Shown: positions 49,782-61,750 of the stretch, piece after piece | Layout: each line of letters starts with the position of its first letter | Numbering within the stretch: position 1 is the stretch's first letter | Assembly: GCA_013180625.2 (NCBI GenBank) | Contig: SNVD02002702.1 | Location: forward strand, 620,001-684,000 | Source of the DNA: Boswellia sacra | Lineage: Eukaryota; Streptophyta; Magnoliopsida; Sapindales; Burseraceae | Direction: 5' to 3' | Length of the DNA: 64,000 bases | The notes under the pieces: generated by a model | What the model was told of the DNA's origin: nothing | Database searches by the model: none | Seen by the model: only the letters and a program-made list of their open reading frames with translations | Program-made: the position numbers and the translations under genes

Positions 49782-49923
49782 TTTTTTTTTGTAACCGAGG
49801 TGTTCGGGCCAGCTTACGCGCACCACAACTAATCCTCGGGGGAGACTAGCGCGACCACAAAACTCACTGTCACGATCTCCCGCTTACCTCATGGGGAAAT
49901 GCCATTGTGAAGAGTCGAATCCA
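49782..49923 (-). mobile_element. Truncated antisense SINE
   Basis: Read on the minus strand, it ends CACCTCGGTTAC followed by poly-A, like the SINE at 46915-47107. It also shares GTGGTCGCGCTAGTCTCC-like and GGGAGATCGTGACAGTG-like phrases. Homology stops at the B box (GATTCGACTC); the A-box half is missing, and LINE 5' sequence begins directly. GC content contrasts with the surrounding AT-rich DNA. Confidence 0.8.
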
Positions 49924-50648
49924 GAAAACACAATCGGAATTCACTATTTATTCACCGTGGAAGGGCGAGTGAATTGTCACCACCACTACTGTCGCCATCG
50001 TCTCAACCCGATCTATAATTTTTCTTTCATCACCGACACCTGTTTCGATTACTATCACCTCCATCCACGGCCTTTAATATTACAATTCACTACCGCTTTT
50101 TCTGACAAACGGCGAGTGGGTCGACACCTCTGCCACTGAGTTATAGATCAAGGGACGCTGGTCAGATTTTTCTTCAGTAGTATCGTCAGATTCCCAGCAA
50201 ATCTCCCTGTAATTGCGATTCAATTTTCGGTAGATACTATTCACGACGGCTGTTACTGTTCCTCCGACGGATACTGTTCACCAACCTGACCAGTTTGCTC
50301 CTCGGGCTATTCCACGCACGTTTGCTTTTTGGCTGCCCCACAGATTCCTTACAGATCATCAAAATCCAAGAAGCGACGTCAAATGTGGAAGCCACTGTTC
50401 ACTATTCACCTAACCAGAACTATTTATCAGTACATTCATGCTCGATCTGGTGACTGGTATGCACTCCTTCTATTGCAATTTCACTTTAGAATTGTTGTGA
50501 ATTTGCTATCTTGCGTGCATTTGGTTACTTTGATTGTTGGTTGGATTTTTGGAGTTTTTGGAGTTGATTTGGGTTGCTTGCTACGGGTTGGAGTTTTTTT
50601 CACTATTTTCACCACACTTTTCCTATCCTGTACCACACCATTCCCACC

Positions 50649-51893
50649 ATGGCCACCCCTGCCCCTACCAAATTTAACCAACCCCAACGTCTACCTCGTG
50701 ACACTCAAACACGTCCATCTGCTCGAAACAACACCCACACACAATCCTTACCTAAACCACCCGGCTCTTGGGCCGACAGGTTTCGGGTTACTGAGGCCAA
50801 CACTAGATTTCATCTTGACTCAATAGCCCGAAAGGTTCCGGGTTTGATTCTTGAGCTTCCTGATGATTTAGTTGATGATGCGGGGGCTGATTGGTTGCGC
50901 TGTATTGTTGGATTTTTTCCGGGGTATACTATGCCTTTCCGTGCTGCAAGTTCCATTGCTATACGTGCATGGAAGTCTAGTGGTTTGGAGGATGTCCGCT
51001 CTACTGGGACGGGTTTCTTGATATTTAGATTTAGAACGATAGAGGAGGTTCATGATATTTTAGAAAGAGGGCCTTGGATGTTTGGTGGGAAGCACATCAT
51101 TCTGCAACAATGGAATCCTCATTTTTCTTTTGACCAGAGTAGGATTACCAGGATCCCAGTCTGGGTTCGATTGCATGGACTACCATTTCCATTATGGTCA
51201 GCTAAAGCACTCAGTGCTGTTTCTAGTATGGTTGGTCGACTATTATCATGTGACAGGATGACTTATAAGCACACTCGGTTATCCTATGCCAGGGTTTGTA
51301 TTGAGATAGATGCGGACCATTCTCCAGTGCAGGACTTTGAGATCCGGTGTAAACTATCTTCTGAACCTATCAAGATTAGAGTGGAATATGAATGGAAACC
51401 AAAATGCTACTCCAAGTGTCGTTTATTTGGCCATACCTGTCCTGTGCCTGTCGTGCATTCTCCTTCTAGAGAGGCTGAGGCACCAGATACTACTGCAGCC
51501 CTTGTCTTGTGAGACAATGGGAAGACGAATGACCCTTCTATTGCAGTAGCAGTCCATATTGAGACTGGTCAGGATCCGGCTATTACTGTAGACGTAACTC
51601 CAGTTCTACAAGACAAAAGTAAACTTACTGCCACTGGCTCGGGTTCTAAGTCTGCTTCTGATTCTGATTCACTATCTCCTATTGAGGATCACCAGGATCA
51701 GATTTTGAAAGGCTCTTCTATCCCTATAGTTGATTCTGATCCTTCAGGGATTGCTCATTCAGAAAAGTTTGTTGCTCCGGATCCTTCTGCTTCCACTGAG
51801 ACGGCTTCAGACGGTCGACCACCTATTGGTAAGGCTAAAAAAGGTCAGAATAAGAAGGGTGGCAATGGGGGTAAAGGGGGGATGCACCCTTGA
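50649..51893 (+). pseudogene. LINE ORF1: DUF4283 and zinc-knuckle protein, interrupted
   Basis: The likely start is ATG 50649 (MATPAPTKFNQPQ), although the frame is open from 50574. A DUF4283 domain covers the middle, with the hallmarks LERGPWMFGGKHIILQQW and IPVWVRLHGLP. A degenerate CCHC knuckle follows (CYSKCRLFGHTC). A TGA at 51510-51512 breaks the frame, which then continues open to the TGA at 51891-51893 with a Ser/Asp-rich tail ending KKGGNGGKGG. This is the RNA-binding, nucleic-acid chaperone-like protein of plant LINEs. Confidence 0.85.
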
Positions 51894-51932
51894 TGATTTC
51901 TTTATTGAGTTCTGAGATTTTTCCAGCTTCCT

Positions 51933-54900
51933 ATGATAGGAAGTTGGAATATTAGAGGCCTTAATGGCTTCTCTACGCAGCGGGCAGTTAAAAACTGGAT
52001 TTCTAAGTATTCTTTGGGTTTGATTGGTCTCTTGGAGACTAAGGTTAATCAGCAACGCCTTGCTTCAGTTGTTTCGGATATTTGTCCTTCTTGGAAGTTC
52101 TTATCTAATGCCACTGAGTTAATTGCTTGTAGAGCTTTGGTGTGTTGGGATCCTACTTTGTACATTTTGAGTGGTCTACAGCTTTCTCCACAGTGGATCG
52201 TTTGTCGAGCTACCAGATTATTAGATGAGGTTTCTTTTGGTCTGATTTTTGTTTATGGTTCTAATGATTCGGGTGTTCGTCGACAGTTGTGGGACTTTAT
52301 CAGAGCTCAGTCCATGGTTTTTGGTGACTTACCTTGGTTGACATTAGGTGATTTCAATGCGATTTTACGCTCTTCGGATAGAGTTGGTGGGGATCAGGCC
52401 TGGCGCGATTACATGGATGATTTTGGACAGTGTGTTCATGATGTAGCGTTGATCAGGGTACCATCTTTTGGGCTTCGGTATACTTGGCATAATGGGCAGC
52501 AGGGAGACGGTACTATTCTTAGAACTCTTGATTGGAGTTTTGGTAGTGCTTTATGGTTCTTGACTTGGCCAAACACAACTTCTGAAGTTCTTCCACGAGA
52601 TGCTTCTGATCACAGTGCTTTAGTCATCAGGTTTGGAGATCAACGTAGGCAGACTTCTAGTCCCTTTAAATTTTTGAACTTTTGGGCTGATCAAGAGGAT
52701 TTCTTGGAGATTGTTCAGAGAGTATGGTCTATGCCTATAGATGGGGATCCTATGTTTCGAGTCACACAGAAATTGGGTTTGTTGAAACGTGAGTTTAAGA
52801 CTTTGCATGCCAAGGCTTCTAGTCACATCTCTGGTAGGGTCATTGAGGCTAGGGCTCAATGGGCCGCAGCTCAGGCTACTCTGGATGAGAGCCCTTATTC
52901 CCCAGATTGTATTTTGGCTGAGAGGGATTTTGCTAAGCAGCATTCTCAGTTGTGCAGGGACGAGGAGACTTTCTTTCGGCAGCGGTCAAGGATCCAATGG
53001 CTTTCTTTGGGGGATCAGAATACCAAGTTCTTTCACAAGTCTCTGATCCATAGACAGGTCAGGAATCAGATTCATCAGCTTGAGGATGAGGATGGTACTA
53101 TCGTTACAGATCGAGGTGACTTAGGTCATCTGGCTGTAAGATATTTTCAGAAATTGCTTACAGCTCCTTCTCGACCTTCTATTGTAGATGCTTCTCGGTT
53201 TTTCTCTGGAAGAGTTTCTGAGGAGATGCTGCCTTCTTTGGTGTGCCTATTACTGATGATGAGATCAGGTCAGCTTTATTCTCGATTCCCGATGATAAAG
53301 CTCCAGGGCCGGATGGGTACACCTCTCTGTTCTTTAAGAGGGCTTGGGACATTATTAGTGTCGAGTTTAAGGCTGCTGTGCGCTACTTCTTTGCGACTTG
53401 TCGGATGCCGAAGTGTGTTAATGCAACTAGGGTTGCTTTGGTCCCCAAGGTTGAGACTCCGAGGACTATGAGTGACTTTCGACCAATCTCTTACTGTAAT
53501 GTACTCTACAAGTACATCTCCAAAGTGATTGTGAATAGGTTTAAACCAGTTTTACCTGATGTAATTGGGAGTTCACAGTCTGCTTTTATCCCAGGTCGGA
53601 GGATCTTTGATGCCATCCTATTGACTCAAGAGCTCATGCATAATTACCATCTTGGGTGCTTGCCTCGCCGGTGCGCTTTAAAAGTGGATATTCGCAAAGC
53701 TTTTGATACTGTTAGTTGGGATTTCATTCTTTTGGGGTTAAGGACGATCGGTATTCCAGAGTGTATGGTTCGATGGATCACGACGTGCATGTCTTCTGTA
53801 CATTTCTCTATTGCTTTAAATGGAGAGTTTCATGGTTTTTTTCCCACCTCTAGAGGAGTTCGACAGGGTGATCCGTTGTCACCATACCTTTTTGTGTCGG
53901 CAATGGAGGGTTTGAATGGTATTCTTCGGGAGGCTTCTCAGAGGCCTGGTTTCCGATATCATTGGAGATGTCAGCAGGTCTCTCTCACTCATATTTGTTT
54001 TGCAGATGATCTGATGGTTTTTTATAGGGCAGATGCGGGCTCTGTTAGTGTAGTTCGTAATGCTTTGCAGGAGTTTGCAGAGCTCTCTGGTTTAGTGACG
54101 AATTCTGCCAAGAGTCATGTATTCTTTTCTGGAGTCAATGATGAGGACCGAACTGTGTTGCAGGCCATCTTGGATTTTCAGGTGGGGAGTCTGCCAGTTA
54201 GATATTTGGCAGTGCCTCTGATTAGTACCAGATTGCGCCCTTCAGATTGTACTCCATTGATAGAACGGATTCTATCGAGGGTTAGGTTATGGACATCTGC
54301 TATGTTGACTTATGCTGGCCGTCTTCAGTTAATCAAGTCGGTACTTTTTTTCATACAGGTCTATTGGTCGTCCATATTCATATTGCCGGCAATTGTGGTA
54401 CGGAAGATTGAGGGTATTCTAGCTGCTTTCCTGTGGAGAGGGACCTCTTTGTCTCGTTCTGGGGCCAAAGTAGCTTGGGATTCGGTTTGCTATCCGTTAA
54501 AGGAAAGAGGATTGGGAATTAAGCGAGTGAAGGAATGGAATCAGGCCGCTATTCTAAAGCATGTTTGGAGACTTCTTTCTGATAAGTCCTCCACATGGTC
54601 TTCTTGGGTTCATAAAGTACTCCTTTGGGGCCGCTCGTTTTGGTGGGTTCGAGTTACTTCTGGAGCCTCCTGGTCTTGGAGGAAGATTTTGCACAGTCAA
54701 GATTGGTGTAGGGGTAAATTTGTCTCTTGTATTGGAGATGGTCGTGACACCTCACTTTGGCAGGATTACTGGTTGCCATAGGGGCGTCTTTGTGATTTGT
54801 TTTCTTTCAGGAATCTTTCATCTACAGGTCTTCCCTCAGATGCTAAGGTCTCCGCTATTATTCAGGATGGGGATTGGACTTTTCCTGATGGTGGATCGGC

Positions 54901-55549
54901 CTTTGGACGAATTTGGGACTCTATCAGCTTCCGGCCTATGATGGGGACTCCTGATCGTATTGTTTGGAAAGGCCACACCTCTGGAGTTTTCTCCATTGCC
55001 TCAGCATGGGAGTTTTTACGGAGTAGACGAGCCGTGAATTCATTTCATCATCTTCTTTGGTTCCCTGGCCATGTTCCAAGACACTCTTTTATTCTTTGGC
55101 TTGCCTCCTTGGGTCGTCTTCGTACTATGGATCGATTACAGCGTCATGGCATGTTATCCTCTTCGGGCTGTGTTCTCTGTGCCTCAGCAAATGAGACTCA
55201 TGAGCATCTTTTCTTTAGATGTCCTTTCTCGTCTTCTGTATAGGAGGGGATTACAGCTAAGACTCTCATTGTTTGGCCATCTTCTGATTGGCTCACTCTA
55301 CTTCATTGGGCTTCTCTTCATCTTTAGGGTAGAAAGAATTTTGAGCATGTCCTTGCACGTTTGGTCTTTTCTACCACAGTTTATTTTCTATGGTATGAGA
55401 GGAATGATCGTATGTATCAGCAGCGTCGTCAGACTTGTCGTCAGGTGATTGATGAGATTTTTACCTTGGTTCGCTCTCGGCTTCTAACCTTGGAGGCCAA
55501 GTATGTGATCACTCCTCATCTTCGTGTCATATGGGGTCTTCATCATTAG
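51933..55549 (+). pseudogene. LINE ORF2: AP endonuclease and reverse transcriptase, frameshifted
   Basis: It starts MIGSWNIRGLNG, the usual opening of plant L1 endonucleases. It has LLETK, TLGDFNAIL and ASDHSAL as catalytic-site phrases of the exonuclease-endonuclease-phosphatase fold. The frame shifts near 53235-53245 (from a frame ending ...EEMLPSLV to one starting PITDDEIRSALFSIPDDKAP). The reverse transcriptase then shows FRPISYCNVLYK, AFIPGRRIFDA, DIRKAFDTV, GVRQGDPLSPYLF and the catalytic FADDLMVF. A C-terminal zf-RVT region has HLLWFPGHVPRHSFILWLA. In-frame stops lie at 54779-54781, 55241-55243 and near 55325. Core catalytic motifs are preserved, so decay is moderate. Confidence 0.9.
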
Positions 55550-56149
55550 TTTGTTTTCTTGGACTTTATTTTGCTAGATTGGGCTAATACGCCCTTTTGT
55601 TTTTATTGTTTAGGTGATCTTGGCTATGTTGTGGTTGGTTTTGGGCCTATGCGCAATCGTTTTGTCTGGGGCCTTTGGCTTTATATTCTGTTTATTCGTT
55701 TGAAGCCTTTGGGCTTTGTTATTTCCTTTTGGACTTGTGAGTACTAAATACTCTTCTTGGGGTATGCCCCCCGTATATTGTATTATCTTTTTTCTTTTTA
55801 TGTGAATAGTAATTTTTTCAAAAAAAAATTGGTTATAAAAAACGGGTTGTTGTTCCTGCCTGTATATTGACCAAATTTAAAATGGGTTGGGATACACACA
55901 CAAAATAATAATAGTGATAATAATAATATTTGATAGTAAAGTAAACTCCACATGCACTATTTATTTTTTAACAATTTAATAGATTAGTGGAACTTTTTTT
56001 TTGTCAAAGTGACTGAAAACTATGTATTAGTAGAAAATAGCCAATTCGAGGGAAATTTCCCAGTTATGCCACTTGTTAATTAAGCCCTTGTCCAAGGAAG
56101 GAAGGGTGAAACTGTCTTTGCATCTTGTTGCTGAGAAAGGGAGCGTGGA

Positions 56150-56410
56150 TGATTAAATTTCTAATACTAGATGTGAAAAATAGAAAAGAAACTGATCATC
56201 AGCATTTAGCTGCTAAAAGGACCAATTAGAAGCCCTCAATGTCATTCTGGAATGGCTTGAATACATTGAAAAGAAAGAAATTTTGAAGTAGCCTGCGGAT
56301 CGATGAAGGCAACACTTGAATTGTTGCATATTGAAGCATCCAGAGGTCAAACATCCAGGCAAGCTTTCTGTCTTTTGCTCCTTTTGAAAGGAGAATAAAT
56401 AATATAGCAT
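56150..56410 (+). pseudogene. Ankyrin-repeat protein gene fragment, copy 2
   Basis: It is paralogous to 47855-48165: same phrases (DVKNRKETDHQHLAAKR, then LEALNVILEWLEYIEKKE after the frame change). It shares the AAAAGGACCAATTAG lesion and adds a TAG where copy 1 has TGG (TTGAAGTAGCC against TTGGAGTGGCC), plus further small indels. It cannot encode a working ankyrin protein. Confidence 0.75.
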
Positions 56411-57177
56411 ATCATATCCAGAGGTCCAACAAGAAGAAAATTCTAATTTCGATAAACACTGTGAATTATTGCTAAAAAGGTTCAGTTTTATTAAATCTGA
56501 ATGATACATTTAAAACTTAGAATAAAATAGTTCATACTTCTCGTTTGTCACAAGTTGTTAATCAGGAAACCACGGCACTTAAAAGTTTATTTTGTAAGCA
56601 TTGGCCCAAAATCACTATATAATTTTTAATATACCCCTTCATAGGTGAGGATCTAATTATAACAGTGGATCTCCAGATCGGACCTCTCCTTGACTAATCT
56701 CTCGGGGAGAATCTGAGACTACAATCACTATATAGTTTTTAATATACCCCTTCATATGTAAAGATCTAATTATAGCAGTGGATCTTCGAATCGGGCCCCT
56801 CCTTAACTAATGCCTCGGAGAGAATTTGAGATCTCGATGTATCCAAGGAGCAAATCCCAAACCTCTCAACCAATTAGGCTGTTCCTGGGGGCATTTTGAC
56901 AGTTTTAGATACCCAAACCCCAAGTTGAAGAAGCAGTTGGGTGATATATTATATCAAGCTTGCTGGCGCCAAAAACTGTCAGCCATGCAAATATTTGGGC
57001 GTTTCTTGCTTGCTTGCATCAAAATGGCTCCAATTTGTTTCTCCTTCTGAAGGTTTGCAACCGCATTCTTGTATACCCGCTAGTGACAGCTTTACGGTGT
57101 TAAGTGAGCGAGGGAATTGGATCCAATTGCATTTTGAAACATTGAAATTAAATCTAGGTTGCACAATCATACAGAAG

Positions 57178-57455
57178 AATGCTATACTTACAAAGTTGTA
57201 TCATAACAGGTGACATGATAATGTTTTGTCATTTGCCACATCACTAAGTATAATTAGTTTTCTATTTTTTTCAATTGTTATTGTTTATATGTGATTTGTT
57301 TATCTATTATCTTTTCCTTGAATTAAGGATTTTATTTCCATCATCATCATTATTGAATTAAAAATTAATTAAAGTAAATGATATCGCCAATGACAAGGCA
57401 TTGCTAGGTAATCGTCGTATCAGTTTGTATCTTAATTTTGTAAGTATAAAATTAC
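57178..57455. mobile_element. MITE, family A
   Basis: Left end AATGCTATACTTACAAAGTT; reverse complement of the right end GTAATTTTATACTTACAAAA. The inner parts carry GGTGACATGAT and complementary ATATCGCC-side sequence. It is of the same family as 6628-6806 and 42154-42383. It is non-coding. Confidence 0.65.
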
Positions 57456-57789
57456 TCAATTAGATCGTCATGAAAATTACATATGTTTAATATAGCTCAA
57501 TGAAACTTTAGTTCTTACACAAAAGTTTTAATTTAGCTTTTTTTTTATGTTACACATAAAGATATAAAATTAAATATTTATATACCAATAGTTTTATTAA
57601 AAATTAAAAAAATAATAATGAGTCTTGTATCGAATTTCAATAAGAATACGAGAATGGAAGAGGAAAATATGTGAGACAAAGAAAAGAAATTGTAAATAAT
57701 ATGCATTATTTTCTTGATAGATATATTGTTTTTTACATTTTATATTTAATTTTAATTATTTAAAGTATTTTGACTCAACATTACCTAAG

Positions 57790-58765
57790 GCCCCTTTTGG
57801 TAGTCAGGACTAGACTGGACTAGACTGGACTGAGATTAGGATTGTGATTGGGATTAAACTAGATTGGATTGGACTATATATAGTACTGTTTTATATTTAG
57901 TGTAATATGGGACTGGACTATATTAATATATAATAAATTTTTAAGAAATCAAATTTTAAATATAAAATAATTATTTTTATTCAAGTTTAATTTGAATAAA
58001 TGTTAATTTAGTATTGAGATTAAAAATATTTAAGTACTTTTTATTTTAAAAAAATAATAATTCAAAATATTATATTAATTTTAAATTTAATATTATTGGT
58101 TATTTAATATTATTAATGCATTATTTTTATAATTAAACATTCAATATGAATTCTAGATTAAGATATAATTAAGCATTATATCATTAAAAATTATTAATTA
58201 TTAATTATAACTATATTATAATATATTTTATATGTATCTTTCAATATTTTAAACTATTATATTTATATTTTCTTAATAATCCTTTATTTTATTATAGTAA
58301 AATTTATTACGATTTTATTATTATATCAACAATTATTTATTTTATTTTATTTATTATTTTATTAGACTTAATAATATTATTGTTTATAATTTTTGTAAAT
58401 TATTTTTATATTATTATATTAATATTTGTCTAATAATATAATATTTTATAATATTAATTTTACTAATATTATAACTTAAAAATATAATTACTAATAATAA
58501 TATATACAATTATTTATTATTATTTATAATTTGTCTTAAATTATAATTTATTTAATATTATATCATTTTCATATTATTATTAATTAAAATAAAATAAAAA
58601 ATTATTTGTCCAAGCCTGGGAAAAGAAATCTCATGGTTCACCATGGGACTACTAGTCTCAAAGATTAGTTCCAATCCCAATCCCTTGAAATGCTCCAAAC
58701 AAGGGTCTGAAAAATTAGTCCTAAAATATTGTCCAATCTATGTCCTGGCTGCCAAACGGACAGGT
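57790..58765. mobile_element. Possible hAT-like non-autonomous element
   Basis: The left end CCTTTTGGTAGTCAGGACTA and the reverse complement of the right end CCGTTTGGCAGCCAGGACAT are similar. GACTGG/GATTGGAC-rich stretches lie just inside both ends. The interior is extremely AT-rich. The ends are diverged and I see no clear target-site duplication. Confidence 0.5.
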
Positions 58766-59875
58766 CCATTTCAAATTCGAAGGGATAGAGATGGTGGGGA
58801 GCTATATGTCTTACGGAGTCAATTGAGGCCCAGGAGGAGCAGTTGCCCATTCTCAAATTTTCAAAATTTCTAAATTATCCATATATATTTATAAAATAAC
58901 TCCATTGCCTGGTTGTTTATAAGCCCATAGAGCCATATTTTCTTCTTTAAGCGTATTAAGATCTAATATATGTTAAACAAAACCATCATTATATTTCTAT
59001 CTTTAATCAATTTAAAGATTGTTAAAACTAATTAAAAGGTCATAACTGAACTCTTAAAAAATTGTAAAGAAAGAACTTCGCTCTATTTTTAATATTTGTT
59101 TTCAAATTTAAAGTCTAAATAATTATGTTCAACTTTTGTATATATTTGAGGGCTTAACATGAATCCTTAAGACATATATTAAGACTATATATATAATGTC
59201 AGCCCCGAAGGGAACTTGATCTTGACATCTTCGGCTTTTGTATTATTAACCAAACCCTTACAAAAGCTATAAAAAGGACTAGAGTGGCTTTAATAATTTT
59301 TCAATACCTTCTCCTCTGTGGCAAGAAAAGAGTATTCCTTTTGGCCCAAGTAAAGCAAGATGCACAGCAAAGCTTCCTATTAGCATTTAAGCTTTCTGAT
59401 CATATCAGCAACTAATTAGACATGCAAATCTTTGTTGATGTGGAGAATTTATCTAAACGTACGTACATGTATCTTGCCTTTAATGGATTATTTATTGAGA
59501 GAGACAAGATATAGAAGAATAAAACTTATTATATATTGGCAAACCTCTGATTTCTATATCAATATTGTCACATATTTTCTGGCTTTTGGTATCTTGTTCT
59601 TAAGTTTCCTATTGTGCAAGTTAACCATACCATGAAACATATTATCCTTCTAAAGAAGAAAAGAGAAATGACGATGGAGCCGATTCAAAGGAAAAGCTAA
59701 AATTCAAAGGGGTCCTTCTAATAAAGCAGAGACAAACAAACTAAAGCTCTCACATAACACACATTGAAAGCTTAGCAGATTGGACTCGGACTCCCCATTC
59801 TCAAAGCAAAGCATCTAAAATCCACTTCTTGAACCATGCATAGCCGCCCTCCTTCCCCACTACTACACCTCAGCC
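58766..59875. other. Upstream region of the beta-1,3-glucanase gene
   Basis: AT-rich sequence with no supported gene. The last several hundred bases are presumably the promoter and 5' UTR of the downstream glucanase gene. I cannot single out a TATA box with confidence. Confidence 0.45.
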
Positions 59876-61750
59876 ATGGAGATCAAAGTCTTGACAGCCA
59901 CATTCTCTCCTTCAATGGTTAGCAGACTTATCAAAATTTCTCTGCTTGTTATTGCATCAATACTCATGCAAGGTATCACCTATCTAGCTAGCTATAATTT
60001 TATGTAAATTTTTGGTTCGTATGTGCAAAGAGATACTACTAATTAATTACTATAATAACTTAGCTAATAAATAATTGATGTTATATGCAGAAGCTGAAGG
60101 AAGTATTGGAGTCAACTATGGAACAGTTGCAGACAACCTCCCTCCACCATCTGAAGTTGCCCATTTTCTATTAGAATCCACCATTATCAACCGCGTTAGG
60201 CTCTTTGATGCCAACTCTGAAATCTTGAAAGCCTTTGCTCACACAGGGATCGCAGTCTCAGTCACTGTTCCAAATGACCAAATCCCCCACCTCACCAAGA
60301 TAAACTTTGCTCAGCAATGGGTGAAAACCTACATCCAACCTCACATCCCAGCCACAAACATCGTCAGGATTCTAGTTGGCAACGAAGTGCTGTCAACTGC
60401 AAACAAATTGCTAATATCAAGCCTCGTTCCAGCCATGCAAGCCCTCCACACTGCCCTTGTTGCAGCATCTCTAGACCGCAGAATCCAAGTATCCACGCCT
60501 CATTCTCTGGGCATTCTCTCAACTTCAAGCCCTCCATCCACTGGAAAGTTTCGACGAGGCTATGATAATCATGTGCTCAAACCATTGCTGAGCTTCCATA
60601 GAACCACAAATTCACCTTTCATGATCAACCCTTATCCATTCTTCGGCTACTCACCTGACACACTTGATTACGCTTTGTTTAGGCCTAATGCAGGAGTGCT
60701 CGACGAAAACACAAAGCTGCTTTACACAAACATGTTGGATGGACAACTTGATGCAGTCTATTCAGCTATGAAACTCCTTGATTTCACGGATGTTGAGATT
60801 GTTATAGCCGAAACGGGGTGGCCATCCAAAGGGGATTCCTCACAAGTTGGAGTTGATGCAGAGACTGCATCCGAATACAATAGAAATCTCATGAAGCATG
60901 TAACATCAGGCGGTGGCACTCCCCTCATGCCTAACAGAACATTTGAGACTTACATCTTTGCTCTCTTCAATGAAGACCTCAAGGAAGGACCAACATGTGA
61001 GAGGAACTTCGGGCTATTCCAGCCTGATATGACTCCGGTTTACGATATAGGAATCCTCCGGTCCACGGTAGCCGCCGCTGCCGATAATCACAATGTTGCA
61101 TATAGTTTGTTAGTCATTACAATCGGCGTTCTAGTAATAAATAATCATGGTGAAATATATATATCTTTTCATCATAACAGTACTACATCATTGATTATGA
61201 GTTTTTGAAAAATATATTAAGCTTGTATATTTGCAATATTTTTATAATTTGATTGATTTGGTATCCTTGGCTTTGGCAGGCTAGATCAACCAATCCTGTG
61301 GACCCAACGCCAACTCCGACGCCAGTGCCAGTCATCGCACCAGTGACTCCTCCATTGCCAGGGCCAAAGGGCAGCAAACGTTGGTGTCTGCCCAAAACAG
61401 GAGCAGACATCGAGGCTCTGCAGAGAAATATTGATTATGTGTGTGGCTTGGGTTTGGATTGTGGAGCCATTCAAGAAGGTGGCTCCTGCTTTCTTCCTAA
61501 CACGGTTAAAGCTCATGCAGCATACGCTATGAACATCTACTACCAAGCCACCGGAAGGAACGACTATGATTGCGATTTCTTGCAAACTGGAGCCATCACA
61601 GATACTGATCCAAGTATGTTTATAAGTTAATCGAGATCATACTTGTTTCTTTGCTTTGGTTGTAAGGAAAGAATCACTTTGTTCAAGTTCATAATTTGTT
61701 AATTCTCTTTGGTCTTTTAATTTGCAGGCTATGGAAATTGCAAATATTAA
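59876..61750 (+). CDS. Glucan endo-1,3-beta-glucosidase, GH17 with X8/CBM43 module
   Basis: Four exons, 59876-59972, 60091-61067, 61280-61613 and 61728-61750, splice into 476 residues. The N-terminus (MEIKVLTATF... LIKISLLVIASILMQ) is a signal peptide of about 35 residues, with the mature protein near EGSIGVNYG. The GH17 barrel follows, with the acid/base glutamate in VGNEVLS and the nucleophile in IAETGWPSKGD. A Pro/Thr linker (PTPTPTPVPVIAPVTPPLPG) leads to the X8/CBM43 domain starting RWCLPKTGAD, with cysteine-bearing YVCGLGLDC, GGSCF and YDCDF. The protein ends GNCKY right after X8 with no GPI signal, so a secreted cell-wall enzyme is likely. It hydrolyses 1,3-beta-glucans such as callose; X8 modules bind 1,3-glucan. 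It lies tail to tail with the pyruvate kinase gene. The start is the first ATG giving a signal peptide in frame with the GH17 exon. Confidence 0.92.

Larger units (their letters stand above)
49924..55832 (+). mobile_element. L1-type LINE retrotransposon, full length but inactivated
   Basis: About 5.9 kb with a 5' UTR of about 0.7 kb (moderate GC, many GTTCAC/TTCACC phrases), two ORFs in L1 order and a 3' end TTTTTATGTGAATAGTAATT followed by a short A-rich tail near 55820-55828. Both ORFs are broken, so it cannot move unaided. Base composition is much higher in GC than in its surroundings. I could not find a clean target-site duplication, perhaps because the 5' end joins a truncated SINE. Confidence 0.9.
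48885..56955 (+). repeat. Segmental duplication, copy 2, interrupted by SINE and LINE
   Basis: It is collinear with 46420-48735 up to about 49772 (CACTCAATTTGGACTTA) and again from about 55850 (TGTATATTGACCAAATTTAA) to 56955. The 6 kb between is inserted retroelement sequence. It also has a private tandem repeat of about 115 bp (from about 56612 and 56730, both starting CACTATATA(A/G)TTTTTAATAT). Confidence 0.85.

Noticed and set aside
50329..50826. 165-residue frame overlapping LINE ORF1
   Set aside because: It overlaps the start of ORF1 in another frame and lacks domain evidence; it belongs to the LINE 5' region.
60317..60565. Second frame inside the glucanase exon
   Set aside because: Shadow frame of the GH17 coding sequence.
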